Assembly (NCBI GenBank): GCA_028554755.1
Contig: JAPTOF010000002.1
Span: 30,992,501 to 31,056,500 of the forward strand
DNA length: 64,000 nucleotides
Origin: Cordia subcordata
Taxonomy: Eukaryota; Streptophyta; Magnoliopsida; Boraginales; Cordiaceae
Direction: 5' to 3'
Below, in pieces: positions 12,381 to 25,033 of the stretch. The translations under genes were made by a program, and so were the position numbers. Under the pieces are notes generated by a model. It saw only the letters and a list, made by a program, of their open reading frames with translations. It did not search any database and was not told the DNA's origin. Within the stretch, counting starts at the first letter, position 1. Each line of letters opens with the position of its first letter.

Positions 12381-15300
12381 TTACTGGATTGCATGGCTGA
12401 GCAAACTATTTGAGGAAGGTGAGCTTTGTTCACTTGGCAAGGAGTCCAGCATAGAAACGGGGGAATAATCCTTGATGTTGTCCATCGAATTTTTTCTATC
12501 GAACAGATCCTTGTTATCAATCTCCGACTTACTTACCCAGATGTTGAGGGGTTTCTCACTTACATTGGATGAAAATGAATAAGAGGGAGCTTCTGAGGAA
12601 TTTGTAAGGCTTACATCTGTGTTTGCCCATTGACTAAGCCTGATTTGTTCCAATTCAATTGCAACTTCCATCATTGAAGGCCTCATGTCCCTGTGGAATG
12701 CAAGACACCTAAATGCCAATTCTGCCACCTTGTTCACAGATGAAAGGGTCCAAGAATTCTTATAGGGTTCTAGGAGCGGATCAATAGTCTCATCTAAACG
12801 CCCCTTCCCTATTCTGTCAACAGCAAGAGCAGCCAAGTTCACTTCACTCTGTGGCCGAGAGAAGTCCACTGCCTTTAATGCTGTTATGATCTCAACCAGA
12901 ACCACGCCAAAACTGTAAACATCGCTTCTATCGGACAGATGGAAGTCCTGATGATACTGAGGGTCGAGATAGCCTGGAGTACCCTGTGGTGCAGTTGAAA
13001 TATGGGACGACTCAACCATACATCCAAGCCTAGAAAGACCAAAATCTGCAACTTTTGACTTGAAATTGAAGTCCAATAGAATGTTGCTGGATTTGATGTC
13101 TCTGTGAAAGATCGGGGGGTGCATAGCATTGTGAAGATAGGCTATCGCCTGAGCAGTTTCGGCAGCAATTGTGAGCCTGACTGGCCATGGTAGTCCATTT
13201 CCCTTTAATCTTTGTAGATGCTGTGACAAAGTTCCATTAGGCATGAATTCATAAACAAGGATCTGCTCACCCTGTTCTATAGAGCACCCAAGAAGGCGAA
13301 CAAGATTCGGATGGTCAACTGATGACAAGAGCTTGATCTCATTTATCACTTGTTCGATACTCTCAGTGTCTCTGTACTTGATCCTTTTGATTGCTACCCA
13401 TTCATCATTGTGTAGTCTCCCAGAATACACAGTCCCATATGCCCCATTGCCCAGTCTTCGTTTATCTGAGAAGGAATCCGTTGCTTTTTCGATTTCTTTG
13501 TATGGATACACTGGAATGGTGATTCCTGTAGCTTCATATAATCGACGATTGGCTCTCTTCCTGTACTTCCGATTCGTGCGTCTTTGGATATAACAGCAGA
13601 TTAGTCCTAAGCCGATCATTAAAGCAGCACCTGCAGCTACACCTGCAAAGGGAATTTCACATTTTGGTAAGTTTGTGCAAAGTTATGCATTTAAGTGACA
13701 GTTTTGAACTTTTGATGAAGTTAAGATAGGACTCAAGAAATGCAATTACCGCCAACTAGAACGCCAACTCTAGTTGTTCCTCCACATTGACCTGACATGT
13801 ATTTGGAAGGGCTGCATGATGTTGACTCTGTTTACATAAGAAAACAAGCATGTGCTTAATGAAATAAATGAATAAAGAAGAAGAATGCATCCCTGAAAGG
13901 AAAAGCCACAAACAAAAGTATAGTCGAATTTAAAATGGTTTTGATCCTTTCTTGAATCACGAATACTGTGCATAACTAGAGTTTTGTATGCAAGATTGCT
14001 TTTTTTAAGTTCTAAGAATACTGTGAAACTAGGGGACTCTTGGTAACTCTAAAGAAATGAAAATAAACTACATAAATCTTGAATCAGTTCATTAGAGATC
14101 ACACGACTCAATGGTCATTTGTCAATCTCTCCACCTCACTTCTTTGTTCGTATAACTCTAATGTATTTTTTGCGAATCATACATTTTGAACGAGGATCTC
14201 AGATTAATATCATATTAGAGATTTATTTATGATTAATGATAAAGTAATCTCACTTATAAACCCTTGAGATCTTGTGATTTCTGAAAATTGTTGAGTGATG
14301 GATTGGAATAAACTAGTCAGGGGTTGAACTTGATGCTCTAAGAAATCCGTGGATCTCTTTTGTATGAGCTGCTAAGCGCATAAACTTGAATAGGTAATGG
14401 CCATTTTTTTTTTTAATTTCATATATGAAAAATAGCTTATCTCATAGGCATCTGATATGTCAGCCTACCCCTTCCAATTAATATCTAAGAAGACATATTT
14501 TGCTTTTCTTACTAGGAGCAGGTCTATGATATTCTACAAGTGACAAAACGTGATTTTGAAGGAAAAATGTATTGAGGCTGTGGGGCCTAAGTGTTTTTTT
14601 TTTCAAAAAAAAAAAAAGAAGAAGATATTTTCAAGACATCATAAAGTATTGTAAGAAGCCAGTCCTCTACATATTCATCATTTGCAACAGATGAAAAAAA
14701 AAGGAAAAGAAAAAGAAAAAAAAAAAAAAGAAGAGGCAAGGAGGGTAATGTTTTATGTGATATTAGGTGAAAGTTGCCTTTTTTTTTTTTTTAAGGCAAA
14801 TTGTGTGCTTGATTGGACCAAAATGTGAAAGCATCTTTATTATTATACTATATCTAACGATGAAATTGCCTTTCAGTCTTGTGGGTGTTAGGTTGATTGA
14901 ATATAATTTAACTTATTCCGAAAGAACCGTTAATAAGTCCTTATCTTTAATGGATAGATAGTGATGACCATGATCTCATGACCTGGTCCACATTTCACCA
15001 TTTTCACACACCGGACAAACAAACATTATTGATCATTAAGACATTGCATGATTACCTTGGAGGAAAAACGTGAATACCATCTTATGTTCGCCCATTGTTT
15101 TAGATACTTGCGTGAATAACAGTTTTTCCCGAAGTTACTGTGTTCTTTTGTATTTTTCCATGTTTCGTTCACTAATGGAGTGTTTATAATATTCGGGTTT
15201 TATTCTAAAATTATTAAGTTAATAAAGATAGTTCAAAAGCATACGCAATAATTTTAAAATATATGATTTGTCACGTTAATGTATTTCTTGCTACGTGAGA

Positions 15301-16514
15301 TCGTAAAATATATTTAAATCTTATATAATAGTCTTGAAAGTTGTGATTTATCAACATGAGTGTATACCTTATCGATGTAAGGAATACTATACCACTCAGA
15401 ATTAGCTTGTCTTTAACACAAGCTTGGAACCAAGTTTATATGGTTACTTCACAAAGATGATTAGTCCCAGCTCTTTCTTAACTATGAATTAAACCCTTTG
15501 CTCAACATGTTTCAATGATTTTCTTCTTGTCTTGCTATTTTTCATCTGATTAATTGGATGAAAAAGTTGATTTTCACATTCATGACCAAATATCCTGCTA
15601 AACTAACTGTGAACTTCGTTATTGCAGAATTTTTTGGATGCCCTATGGAAATATCAGTGTTTGTATATGTCGTAAATCAAATCAAACCAAATTAAGTTGT
15701 GTTCATATTAGCTGGACCAACTGGTTGCAACACAGACAACTAATAGATAAGAAATTCAAAACGTACCTCTCTGGCAGCCTGAACCGTCCTCGTACCCGTC
15801 CCCAACGTACCCTTCCGAGCACTGGCACCGGTACCCCGGCTCACCGGTCACAGGTGATAACAATTGAGTACAATTAGCACGCTTAGAGCATTTGCAGCCT
15901 CCTCGAAGCCACCATCCCACCTGAACCAATTGAACATCCAAAGAAACCGCGGTACTATTACCTTTCCCGAGAGACTCCACAGAGATAGCTGAAAACAAAG
16001 CTCTGCAATTGCTTCTTGACAAGTTCTGATAATCAAGAAACATGCTCTGATTGTTTGGCTCAGTGTAACAGCTGATAGTCTCGTTGCCACAATCTTGCAG
16101 CTCAAAGCGAGTCTGCACCATTGTTGCTGGTAACCAACAAGCAGTGAAATTCGAGCTGCAGTTTTGGAGCAGGATTCCATTGTGCGACGTTGGAGCAAAG
16201 TTTGGAGAGAAAAGCTCTCGGAGGGTTTCGATCGGACGGCCACATTGCGCCGGAAGGTTGACCAGTATGCCATCAGAAGTTATATCGTGGACTTGGAAAC
16301 CATTGATGGTTATGGTGGAATTTGAGGTGCAATTCAGCTGGATTTTGCAGCCTGAGGAGAACCCGAAAGGCGAAGGCAGGCGATTCTGTGGGTATTTTCC
16401 GCAGGCTCGATTGCAATTACTTGTATCTGCTCTGGCTGCTGAAGGAAGAATGATAACTAAAACACAGATGGTGAGTTTCAGAAAGTCTAATATCATCATG
16501 CTTTTCACCACCAT
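12381..16514 (-). CDS. WAKL14: Wall-associated receptor kinase-like 14-type protein
   Basis: A cell-surface receptor-like kinase of the WAK-like group. Three exons (15767-16514, 13750-13827, 12381-13642) join in frame to 695 residues, close to WAKL14 lengths. The start at 16514 is followed by a signal peptide (about 1-27, core ICVLVIILPSAARA), then a Cys-rich galacturonan-binding-like domain with CGKYPQNRLPSPFGF, and an EGF-like CKC...CQC segment at about 207-247. The transmembrane helix is at about 270-295. The kinase has the glycine loop GNGAYG, VAIK lysine, HRDIKSSN, DFGLSR and GTPGYLDP, so it should be active (RD type). A Ser-rich tail follows. An upstream in-frame ATG at 16625 exists but would bury the signal peptide. 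Intron 1 is 1.9 kb. Its first exon has an identical copy at 25034-25801. Confidence 0.9.
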
Positions 16515-17241
16515 ACAAATCAAGAAAATATGAGAAAAACCACCTCTATCAAATGATTGTTTTCTTAGATTAGAGAACCACTTGATGATGCTGCAACTGC
16601 ATCTGGAACCATGAAGGGGTTTCAATGGAGCCGTTTGAGTGAACTGCTTGCATTTTTAGCCTTGATTTTTGATGTTGATTGGATTAATTAATTAATATTT
16701 GAGAGGAATTGAATAAAGTTTCCTGTCAATTTTTTTATGTGTTTTTCTTTTTCTTTATACCACGTCCTTTTATTTTCCCTGTTTTCAAACCTGGTGCATG
16801 GACAAAGCATATAATGCAACTAAAACAGCACTAAACAATTTTCTTGATCGTTTGACTCAAGGAACCCTGGAAAAGCTAGTTGGAAATATCGGGTTCAATT
16901 GATTAACCCAAATTATGACTTCTCTCGAACAAGTGGATTAACTAGCTCTTGATTAATTTGGTCCATCTTTCAATCGAACATGTTGGAATACATTCTTCTT
17001 ATATGAAAAGATAATAAAATTTAAAACCACCTTATAAGGGTCTTAGGCCACTCCTTATATTAACCAATTGGTTTTATAATGGAACCTCACTAATTCTTTA
17101 TGTGGCATCAAAGCTAGGTCATTTTAGCTCAAGTTCTCGCATTGTGCACACGTGTGACCTATTTTTGGTTGTTTAGCTCGTGTGAACTCTTAATTCTTGG
17201 TTTTTGGTTTGCGGGATATACATATATATATATATACACAC
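16515..17241. other. WAKL14 5' flank, homologous to the flank of the distant exon copy
   Basis: It contains blocks also found, diverged, upstream of the copy at 25.8-26.4 kb. Examples are CTGCAACTGCA near 16589, TTTAGCCTTGATTTT at about 16656 and TTTGACTCAAGGAAC at about 16851. No other gene is seen. Confidence 0.6.
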
Positions 17242-17797
17242 ACTAGTCAATCACCCGTGCGATGCACGGGGAAGCAAAATGTTATTTTATATGCATAGCA
17301 TTTTTTCAAAAAATTAAGATAAGTGGCATTATGTTGAAATAAGTATCGTTATTATTTCTAAATAATTACAAAAAGATAGATTCAAATAATCAAATTATTT
17401 ATATTTGAGTTAAATTACAAAACAAAATATGAATAATTAAAGCGTTTGGTAAAATGATTTACATTAAAATTACTAAGGGAAAGCATTATAAAAATATGGG
17501 AAGAAGATTAAAATAAGAAAAAATATATCAATTAAAATAGGTCACGATTTGATAAAACTAAATTGGAGAGTTACTATAGATATTTGCAATCAATCCAGAT
17601 TGCATGTCTTAATTTTGGAATGTAATATGTAAATATTAAAATAAATTAGTAAATCAATGTAAATCTCATTAAAATAAAATACGATTTTCAGGAATTAAAC
17701 GTAATGTAACAACGCCACGTGATAAAAAGATGTTAAGAATGTTATTTATGTGACACTTGTCATTATTATATTGCAAAGGGTTCTTCTATATAATATA
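17242..17797 (-). mobile_element. Non-autonomous Helitron-like element
   Basis: Read on the minus strand, the 3' end shows a 7-bp hairpin (CCCGTGC / GCACGGG, positions 17254-17270), a short spacer, and CTAGT at 17246-17242. This matches the hairpin plus CTRRT rule for Helitrons. The 5' end lies near 17797 within TA-rich sequence and lacks a clean TC start. Both sides abut TA/CA microsatellite DNA. It has no coding content. The superfamily call is tentative. Confidence 0.45.

Positions 17798-17802
<5 letters not shown>

Positions 17803-17833
<31 letters not shown>
17803..17833. repeat. (TA)n microsatellite
   Basis: An uninterrupted alternating TA tract of about 30 bp flanking the Helitron-like element; a shorter TA tract lies at 17222-17236. 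Confidence 0.9.
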
Positions 17834-17835
<2 letters not shown>

Positions 17836-18749
17836 CTTGTAATTCAATGGTAGATTTGAAGGACAAGGTGTTGCATTGTGTTTGTGTGTGTGTATATATA
17901 TATCATCAATTATTTGTTACCTTTTTGCCTGGCAGTTGCTTCTTTTTACATAATCTTCTCCATTAATATCTATAATTAGATATTCTGCTGTCATTTGTTC
18001 CGAAAAACCAGGGAAATAAAGTTTCATGTTTGTCTTGTATATGTGAGCATAGGCATGACATAAATGATTCCAAAGGCAAACAAGTTTCATTTTGTAACAT
18101 ACATATCTGGAATATTTAAAAGCTATAGCTAGGGTGGTTCCAACACAATTATAAATTTACCACATGCACAAAAATATATGTTTTATGCCAAAGAATCACT
18201 TTATGTAGAACAGTAGTACATTTATTTCACAATAAGTTTTTATAGTTTAATGGTATAGCTATGTCTAATTATGTAAATAAAACAAAAAAAATTAACAATA
18301 TCAGTAATAAAAAGATATAAATTCGAACTCGAAATTTTTAATCACAGCAAACGGTTGCTTCTTCAATCAACACACGGCATAATTTATTTTGACATTTTGA
18401 TTAACCAGTGACTTGGTCTAACGACAGACGCTAGCCATGTGAAAAGATGGAAAATTAAACACGGATTACGATTTCCTTTATTTTGGGATTTTCACGAGTC
18501 ACTAGTCAATCTATAAAAGGTCTCTATTTACTATAAGGTTGAATTCGTTAAGGGTTTGGTGTAGTTGTGGGGTCCATCCCCTTTGAACCAAAAAAAAAAA
18601 AAGAAAAGAAAAAGGTCCCCGCTCGCAATCGACATACGTATTCCCTGTGGTGGTCAAATTGCATTGCCATGCACGGCATTCGTCTTTTTCTTTAAGCAAA
18701 TTGACCACACCAAAAAAATTCAAGATATTTCTTTTTCCTAAGTAACACA

Positions 18750-18911
18750 AATGAAGATGTGAAGCTAAAAAATTTGTTGGTTTAAATGTCAAGTTCAAAC
18801 CTTTGGAAATGGAGATATACGTAACTACATAATGAAGATGTAAAACTAAAAAATTTGTTGGTTTAAATTTCGAGTTCAAACCTTTGAAAATGGAGATATA
18901 TATAACTACAT
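18750..18911. repeat. 81-bp tandem duplication
   Basis: Two adjacent units, 18750-18830 and 18831-18911, both begin AATGAAGATGT and end AACTACAT, and differ at only a few bases. The open frame at 18511-18915 is a by-product of this repeat. Confidence 0.85.
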
Positions 18912-19461
18912 ACATACATTTATGTCAAACATATATGCTGATTCAATGGTTAATATGGGTTTGGATAAATTTTTTGGAACTTGGTAGTTACTCCTTCGTC
19001 CCATTGCACTTGTGTAGCAAGACCAAGAAGTTGCGTAGGAAGATTACCACATGATTAGTCCCAGTCTCTCCACAAAAAAAAAAAAAAAAGGAAAACACAA
19101 GATTAATGGTCAAAGTAGGGCTCGTTTAAAATTTATTTCTTTTATTGATTACTGTACATATCGTGACAACCACTACGCAAATAATGTTTCATAGACTAAA
19201 AGAGCCGGCCTAAAAGAATTGTTCAAAAAACTAAAATTATTATAAATCCTTTTTTTCTTAATCTTAGTTTTTCATTTTAAATTAAAGAGAACCATATCTT
19301 TTTGAAGTTTTTTAAGCATCAATAGTATTGTGGCCCTACTTTTCTGCCATGTAGATCTGCTAATTAACGAAAACATTACATGACAAAATGACCACTTGAT
19401 CATATTTTCACAAATAGTAATACGAAAGCTTTAATCTGATGCTTGTTTGATTTGCACGTAT
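18912..19461. other. AT-rich spacer
   Basis: No gene, RNA or clear repeat seen apart from an A run near 19073. Confidence 0.5.
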
Positions 19462-19464
19462 TAA

Positions 19465-19677
19465 GGGCTCATTTAGATTTCTTTTAAAGTTCTTTTTTTT
19501 AATAATTTTTGAAAAATTACTTTTTTGAAAGTTAAAAGATTTGATTTTTTAAAAAAAGTTGTATTTAAACTTTTTTTTGAGTTTTAATATTTTTGAAAGT
19601 CAAGTCAAATAGATATTACAAAATAAATATATTTTTTTGAAAAAATACATTTAAAAAAAATTAATCTAAATAGACCC
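19465..19677. mobile_element. Tourist-like MITE (PIF/Harbinger type)
   Basis: 213 bp flanked by TAA on both sides (19462-19464 and 19678-19680). The ends are inverted: left GGGCTCATTTAGATT, right end reverse complement GGGTCTATTTAGATT. The interior is poly(T)/poly(A)-rich and non-coding. The 3-bp TAA duplication is typical of PIF/Harbinger elements. Confidence 0.75.
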
Positions 19678-19680
19678 TAA

Positions 19681-20827
19681 AAGCTATATGATTGCTAGAG
19701 AGCCCGCCAAGCAAGTAGTAAACAACATTTATGACGTCATGCAGCCGTGTTAATAAGGTGCTCTACTTTTGTTCTTCGTTCACGTTTGGTTTCTGTTGGA
19801 CTTTTTCGTATAATAACGATGACTAATAATACAAAATTTGTCTTTGAATTTTCAACTCTAGATTCTAACTTAAAGGTTGGCTGGGTATTATTGGACATTC
19901 TTCAATGAGAATTCAAATGTTTGAACAGGAAAATCCCAGCACAAACGATGTGTATATATATATATATTAAGGTTCTCTATAGATCCTTTAACCTTGTTTT
20001 TCTTTTTCTTTTTATAATTATAACGAGAAAATTTACCTTAAATAAAATTACACTAGCGCTATGTTTGTTAATTATATGTTTATCTGAAATTTTAAATCTA
20101 AAAAATATATAATTTTATATGTTTTGCTCGAAAGACAAAATTGTGACGAGAGTTTTTTGTTGTGTATGAGGCTACGTCAAGATTACAAAGAAACAAGTCT
20201 ATGGGATGGAATTCCCATTAGTTCTTCTACAAGGATAATTCGCAGATGATGTGATGGTTCTTCAGTTTCATGCGTGTCTATCGATAATTGTAGGACAAAG
20301 TTAGCCATCTAATTTGCGCTTTTATTAGCTTCTCGATATACATGCTTAAGGAAATATCCTGGATTTAGTGTCAATATTCTTTTGCTTTCTTCAATTATTG
20401 GTCGTAGGACAGTTCTCGAGTGCTCCCACCTTTAATCTAAAGTGTCAAAATTTGTGAGTCAGTTCCAATCTCTCATTGAGTCACCGCTTGTCGTGTTGCT
20501 ATCTTAAAACCTTCCCGTAAAGCTTGTATTGACTAAATTGTTGGATGCATATCCCAAGTTCACAGCAAATCCCATAACCCATTTACGCGACGAGAGCTAA
20601 TTATGGCTAAAAATTGGGTTAAGGTTGGCTTTGAGCTGTATTGGTGTTTCTAAAGTGACTTGAGCTGGGACAACCAATATTTGTTCTAGGGAAAATTCGT
20701 CTACTGTATAACCAGTGCAAATGTATTTGGAGAGAAATGAGAATTAATAAATATTACATGAAGACAACGCAACCACGATTGTCCAACAAATATAAGTCAG
20801 ACACAAGATCATGACAATATTAAAAAC
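19681..20827. other. AT-rich spacer
   Basis: No gene supported. The open frame at 19921-20112 is low-complexity and AT-rich without motifs. Confidence 0.5.
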
Positions 20828-20830
20828 TAA

Positions 20831-21304
20831 GACGGTGTTTGATTTGGCTTATTTTTTGGTCAAATTTGTTTAAAACTTAATTTAAATTAATGGAAGCGTT
20901 TATTTTAAACAAAAAAGTACTTTTTTTAAAGTAATTTTAAGCAAAAAACAAAAAGTTCCCTACCCCTAACTTTTGTTTTTATGACTTTAAGTACTTTAAA
21001 GAAAAAAGCAATTTTGACCAAATGATTTACTATTTTATCCTTACCTTTTTATCTTTATTACCAAAATATCTTTACTTTTTTTTATATTATATTTATCATT
21101 TTAAATTCTATTGTCATGTCTTTAATAGTTATTTTAATAATATAAGTTGAATTTTAGCACACTTTAACCAAATATTTAAATACTTATTTTTATAACTAGT
21201 TTTATTATTCAAACATATAACCACTTAAAGTCGAATATAAAAAAAATCACTTAAAGCCAAAGTTGCTTTAAGTAGCTTTTTGAAAAGCCAATCCAAACAC
21301 TGTC
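20831..21304. mobile_element. Tourist-like MITE, 474 bp
   Basis: Bounded by TAA at 20828-20830 and 21305-21307. The inverted ends read GACGGTGTTTGATTTGGCTT (left) and GACAGTGTTTGGATTGGCTT (right, reverse complement). It has no coding capacity. Confidence 0.75.
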
Positions 21305-21639
21305 TAAATTAAGATATCTTTTATTTTAAAATTAATTAATATAAAATAATTCGAAGTCTTACATGTTAGTGTTAAAACTCATAAATTAATTACTCCCGTT
21401 GAAAGTGGGGATAGAACTGTGGGCTCGTCTTTTTCGTCTGTTGGGTCCTTAATTATTTGTCGGGTGGGCTTGAGTTTTTGCATAAATTGGACTTCGTCCA
21501 ACTAAACAACGATCCATTTTGTACACTATCCTGTGAAATGGGTTGCAATATGATACAAAATCGTATTCTAGTACTTGATGGAGTCAACTAATACGTTGTC
21601 ATGGACACCAATTTAAAATTAAAATAGAATATTTCTTCA

Positions 21640-21835
21640 TTGCATATCGAGGTGGTAGTGGCATCATCTTCGTGAAGAGAAGAATACAAGTTCGAATTTC
21701 AAGAAGTGTTTTTGTTAGGAGAGCACTTTTCCTTCACTACTCTAGGCCTATAGAGATTAGTTTTAAGTTTAATATAATTTGTGGATATCCTAACTCAAAG
21801 CAAAAATTCCTAATTTAAAGCAAAAATTGAGCAAA
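21640..21835 (+). mobile_element. tRNA-derived SINE, older copy
   Basis: Shares its layout with the SINE at 28521: an A-box-like GAGGTGGTAGTGGC, a B-box-like AAGTTCGAATTTC, then GAGATTAGTTTTAAGT and CTAACTCAAAGC. It has no clear poly(A) tail or target duplication, so it is probably older. Edges are approximate. Confidence 0.6.
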
Positions 21836-22842
21836 AGATAAAGCAGGGTTGCATTTTGTTTGTTTTCCATTTTTATTTCTGCAAATAAAAAATAAAAATT
21901 ATGACAAAAGTATACTTAATTGGATTTTTCGTCTTCTTCTTAGAAAATTGAGAAAACATCTTCTAAATTAAAAAAATAGCCAATTTATTTTTATTTTTAT
22001 TTTTCCAGATGGTATTATTCTAGTACACACAATTTTGACACACACAATTTCCATGCACCCACATACACGCATATAATTTTCACAAACACAAAATCTCTGA
22101 ACACCAACTTGTGCATTTTAGGCACATGTATGCACACACACAAACATAGACACGCACAAAAACAACATGGTATGTATAAAGTCAAAATACAGATAATTAA
22201 TTTTTCTACTTTTCATTTGTGGAATAATTTTTACTTTATCTAGGCAAATATATTTTATGGTTTTACAGACAAAAATAAAATATTTTTAAAAAATAAAATT
22301 AAGTTTTTTGTCTTTAAAATATAAATTTTGAAACGACTTACTCTTTCGGTGAGAATTACCAAACATAAAAACAATTGGACAAAACAGCAGACATGCAATG
22401 CTGGTGGATGCAAAATATTGACCTTTTTAAAGGTAAAACTGTCAAAAGCCGTTTTTCTACTTTTTCTTGTATTCTTTTTCTTTTCTTCTTCCTCCACCAC
22501 TAATTACACCAAAATCCTCTAACCCACCAATTCCTACCAACAAATTGTCTTTTTACAACGTCTTTCAATTTCTTGAGGTAATTGTTTCTCTATTTCTTTG
22601 CTTATTAGCTAGGTCAGTTACAATATTCCACGTGCATCTGTAGTAGCAACAAGCCAGCAATTATAGAAACTATAGGAGAACTTATTAAGGTTTTAATTTC
22701 ATGTAATGGAAACAAAGCAATTCGTTGGAGTAACAAAATATTACAACCATAAGGCAAAATTTTTAATTCCTTTGGACAGACATTAGTAAAACTAGAATAT
22801 TCGCATGCATAATGAGTGGACTGATACTCGAGGGGAAGAGTA
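21836..22842. other. Gene-less spacer
   Basis: It includes a CACACA-rich stretch (about 22024-22160). Open frames at 22255-22522 on both strands are low complexity. This is the 3' flank of the kinase exon on the minus strand. Confidence 0.5.
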
Positions 22843-23879
22843 TTAGGGTTTGGGAGGAATTTGCAAGGATTCTAGGTCCCCTTCCAACATTTCCACCACC
22901 TTGGTGATTGATGGTCGAGTTGACAAATCTGTTTGTATGCACCACAAGCTCACTATAATCATCTTTCTCGCTTTTCCATTCTCTTCTTCATTTGAAATTC
23001 CCTCTAGTCCCAACTCTTGGTTGAGTTCAAGTTGCTTGTGAACCCAATGTGGATAGTATATTTGACTACTATGAGCAACTCCCACATTCACATTCCTTCG
23101 CCCTCCAACTATTTCTGGAATCATCATGCCATAACTATAGACATCTAATTTGTGAGATACTTCCCCTAATGATCTACAAACAATTTCAGGAGCAATATAT
23201 CCAATAGTTCCTCATGCACCTAATATTGATACAGTGCTTATTTTCCTAGTACATAGTTTAGAAAGTCCAAAATCTGATATTTTTGGACAAAACTCTTCAT
23301 CAAGAAGAAAGTTATGTGGCTTTATATCAAAGTGTACAATTTGAGTATTACAACCACGGTGTAAATATTCTAAGCCTCTCGCGATGCCTATTGCAATGTT
23401 GTACAATGTTTGCCATCCCAATTGGCGTTCCTGTAGGGATTGTTCATTGTAGATGAACTTCTCAAGGGATCCATTAGGCATGAACTTATAGATTAAAGCT
23501 CTTTTCTTATGCTCAAAATAGAAACCAAGAAGTTTGACAACATTAACATGAGATGTCCTACTAATACTTGCCACCTCATTCATAAATTCTTCTATATTTT
23601 CTTTTGTGTCATTTAAGATCTTTGCTGCAATAAAACTGCCATCATGAAATTTTCCTTTGTATACAGAACCATAACCTCCTTCACCTAATTTGATCTTGAA
23701 AGAGTTTGTCATTTTCTTAACATCACAATATCGGTATCTTTTGGGAGCAAGTGATCCGCAACTTTTTAAGAATGTCTCCACATGTTGGTATTTGTCTGTC
23801 TTAAAGTAAAAAATTAAGGATCTCCTTCTTAAGGTAAAGACTGTAATTAAGACTACCACTCCTCCACTAGCAGAGACAA
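22843..23879 (-). pseudogene. LRK10L-type receptor kinase: transmembrane and kinase exon with one in-frame TGA
   Basis: A single exon of 345 codons begins after an acceptor AG at 23881-23880. It starts with a hydrophobic stretch SASGGVVVLITVFTLRRR (membrane helix plus stop-transfer), then a kinase with YRYCDVKKMTNSF, glycine loop GEGGYGSVYKG, catalytic-loop HFDIKPHNFLLDEEF and DFGLSKLCTRK. HFDIKPHN is the hallmark of the LRK10-like (leaf-rust-resistance-like) family. A TGA at 23214-23212 sits between ILGA and GTIGYIAPE, where the family normally has Arg, so a CGA-to-TGA change is likely. After it the frame is open to a normal stop, including the GGRRN and STRPSITKVVEMLEG regions. Protein made from this allele would lack the C-lobe. 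It is either a recent pseudogene or a truncated allele. The WAKL-like exon copy lies 1.15 kb upstream. Confidence 0.85.
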
Positions 23880-25033
23880 CTGCAAATTAGTAAAGAAAAA
23901 CAAATTTCTGAGGTGCTGAAATATCGGTTGACGCACGTAACATTAATGTATTTAATCGTTCCTATGCTAAAAAATACTGTTAATCAGAGTAGGAGGAGGT
24001 ATCTATGCCAACAATAAGTCGCAATTTGTGAAGATTCGACCTTTCACCAGAATCTGCACCAAAATCATACCAAATAAATAAATAAATTTTTGGTAGAATA
24101 ATATTTAGAGTCCTAGGAAGTGAATAACACCATCACATTTCTCAATTTTATTTTATTTTTTTAAAAAGAATGTGCTTAAACCTTTGAAGCAACGGAGCCG
24201 ATTGTCTCTAGTATGACAATCGTAACACTCAACAGAAAGATGCTATTCCACATAAAATGATAAAATTCGCTAGGCAATAATTTAAATAGTTCCCTAGCAT
24301 GCATGCGTGGCTCAAAGTCTACGACTGGCGACTAAATAATTGAACCCGACGAGTTCCAAGGGCACAACGATTCCTATTATCTTGCTTCTTACTGCATTAA
24401 TTAATAAATTTAGCTTTTTTAACAAGATTTATTTATTATACTTTAGTACTATATTATTATTATTATTATTGTTGTTGTTGTTGTCATAAGCATATGTTTA
24501 ATTATAAATATATTATCTTTTTTCAATAATTAATACTAATAATAACTAGAATAATCATTCTTTTACGACTTTTAGTATTTATTAATTAATCCAACATCTA
24601 GCTATATCTGACTTATCAAGTGTTTATTTGTCAAAGTATATACGCTGCAAATCAAGTCAAATTAAAATTTGGTTTGCTCTAATTTTAAGTAATAGAGTTT
24701 TGAATAAAATTACTATTCAACAATAAACATAGATAGTACTGTTTAACCTTCTACATTAGCTGTTAAAGTTTTAAGTTATTTTGAAGCTAGTATTAGGCAT
24801 CTGAATATGAAGGATATATTTATGGAAAAAAGAGTGAGAAAAACTTTTTACATGACATAAAATTAACTTTTTCAAAACCTTTTTTAATTTTTGCATGATC
24901 TTTTAGTTAAATTTTTTTACTTTTCACAGTCAAAGAGATTAATTTTAAACTTTTAAACCTACACAAGCAAAAACATAGCCTATATTAAAATGTATCTTTA
25001 TAGGAGAAATAATACGTAAAGAATCAAACGTAC
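23880..25033 (-). other. Possible intron between WAKL-exon copy and kinase exon
   Basis: AT-rich with an (ATT)n/(GTT)n microsatellite at about 24457-24484. It begins (minus strand) with a usable GT donor at 25033-25032 and ends with AG at 23881-23880. I see no clear further extracellular exon. A short open stretch at about 24000-24060 is not recognisable. Confidence 0.4.

Noticed and set aside
16084..16533. Plus-strand 149-codon frame opposite the WAKL exon (and its twin at 25345-25794)
   Set aside because: It is an antisense shadow of a well-supported receptor exon and has no motif of its own.
18511..18915. 134-codon minus-strand frame
   Set aside because: Its repeated peptide comes from the 81-bp tandem duplication and has no family similarity.
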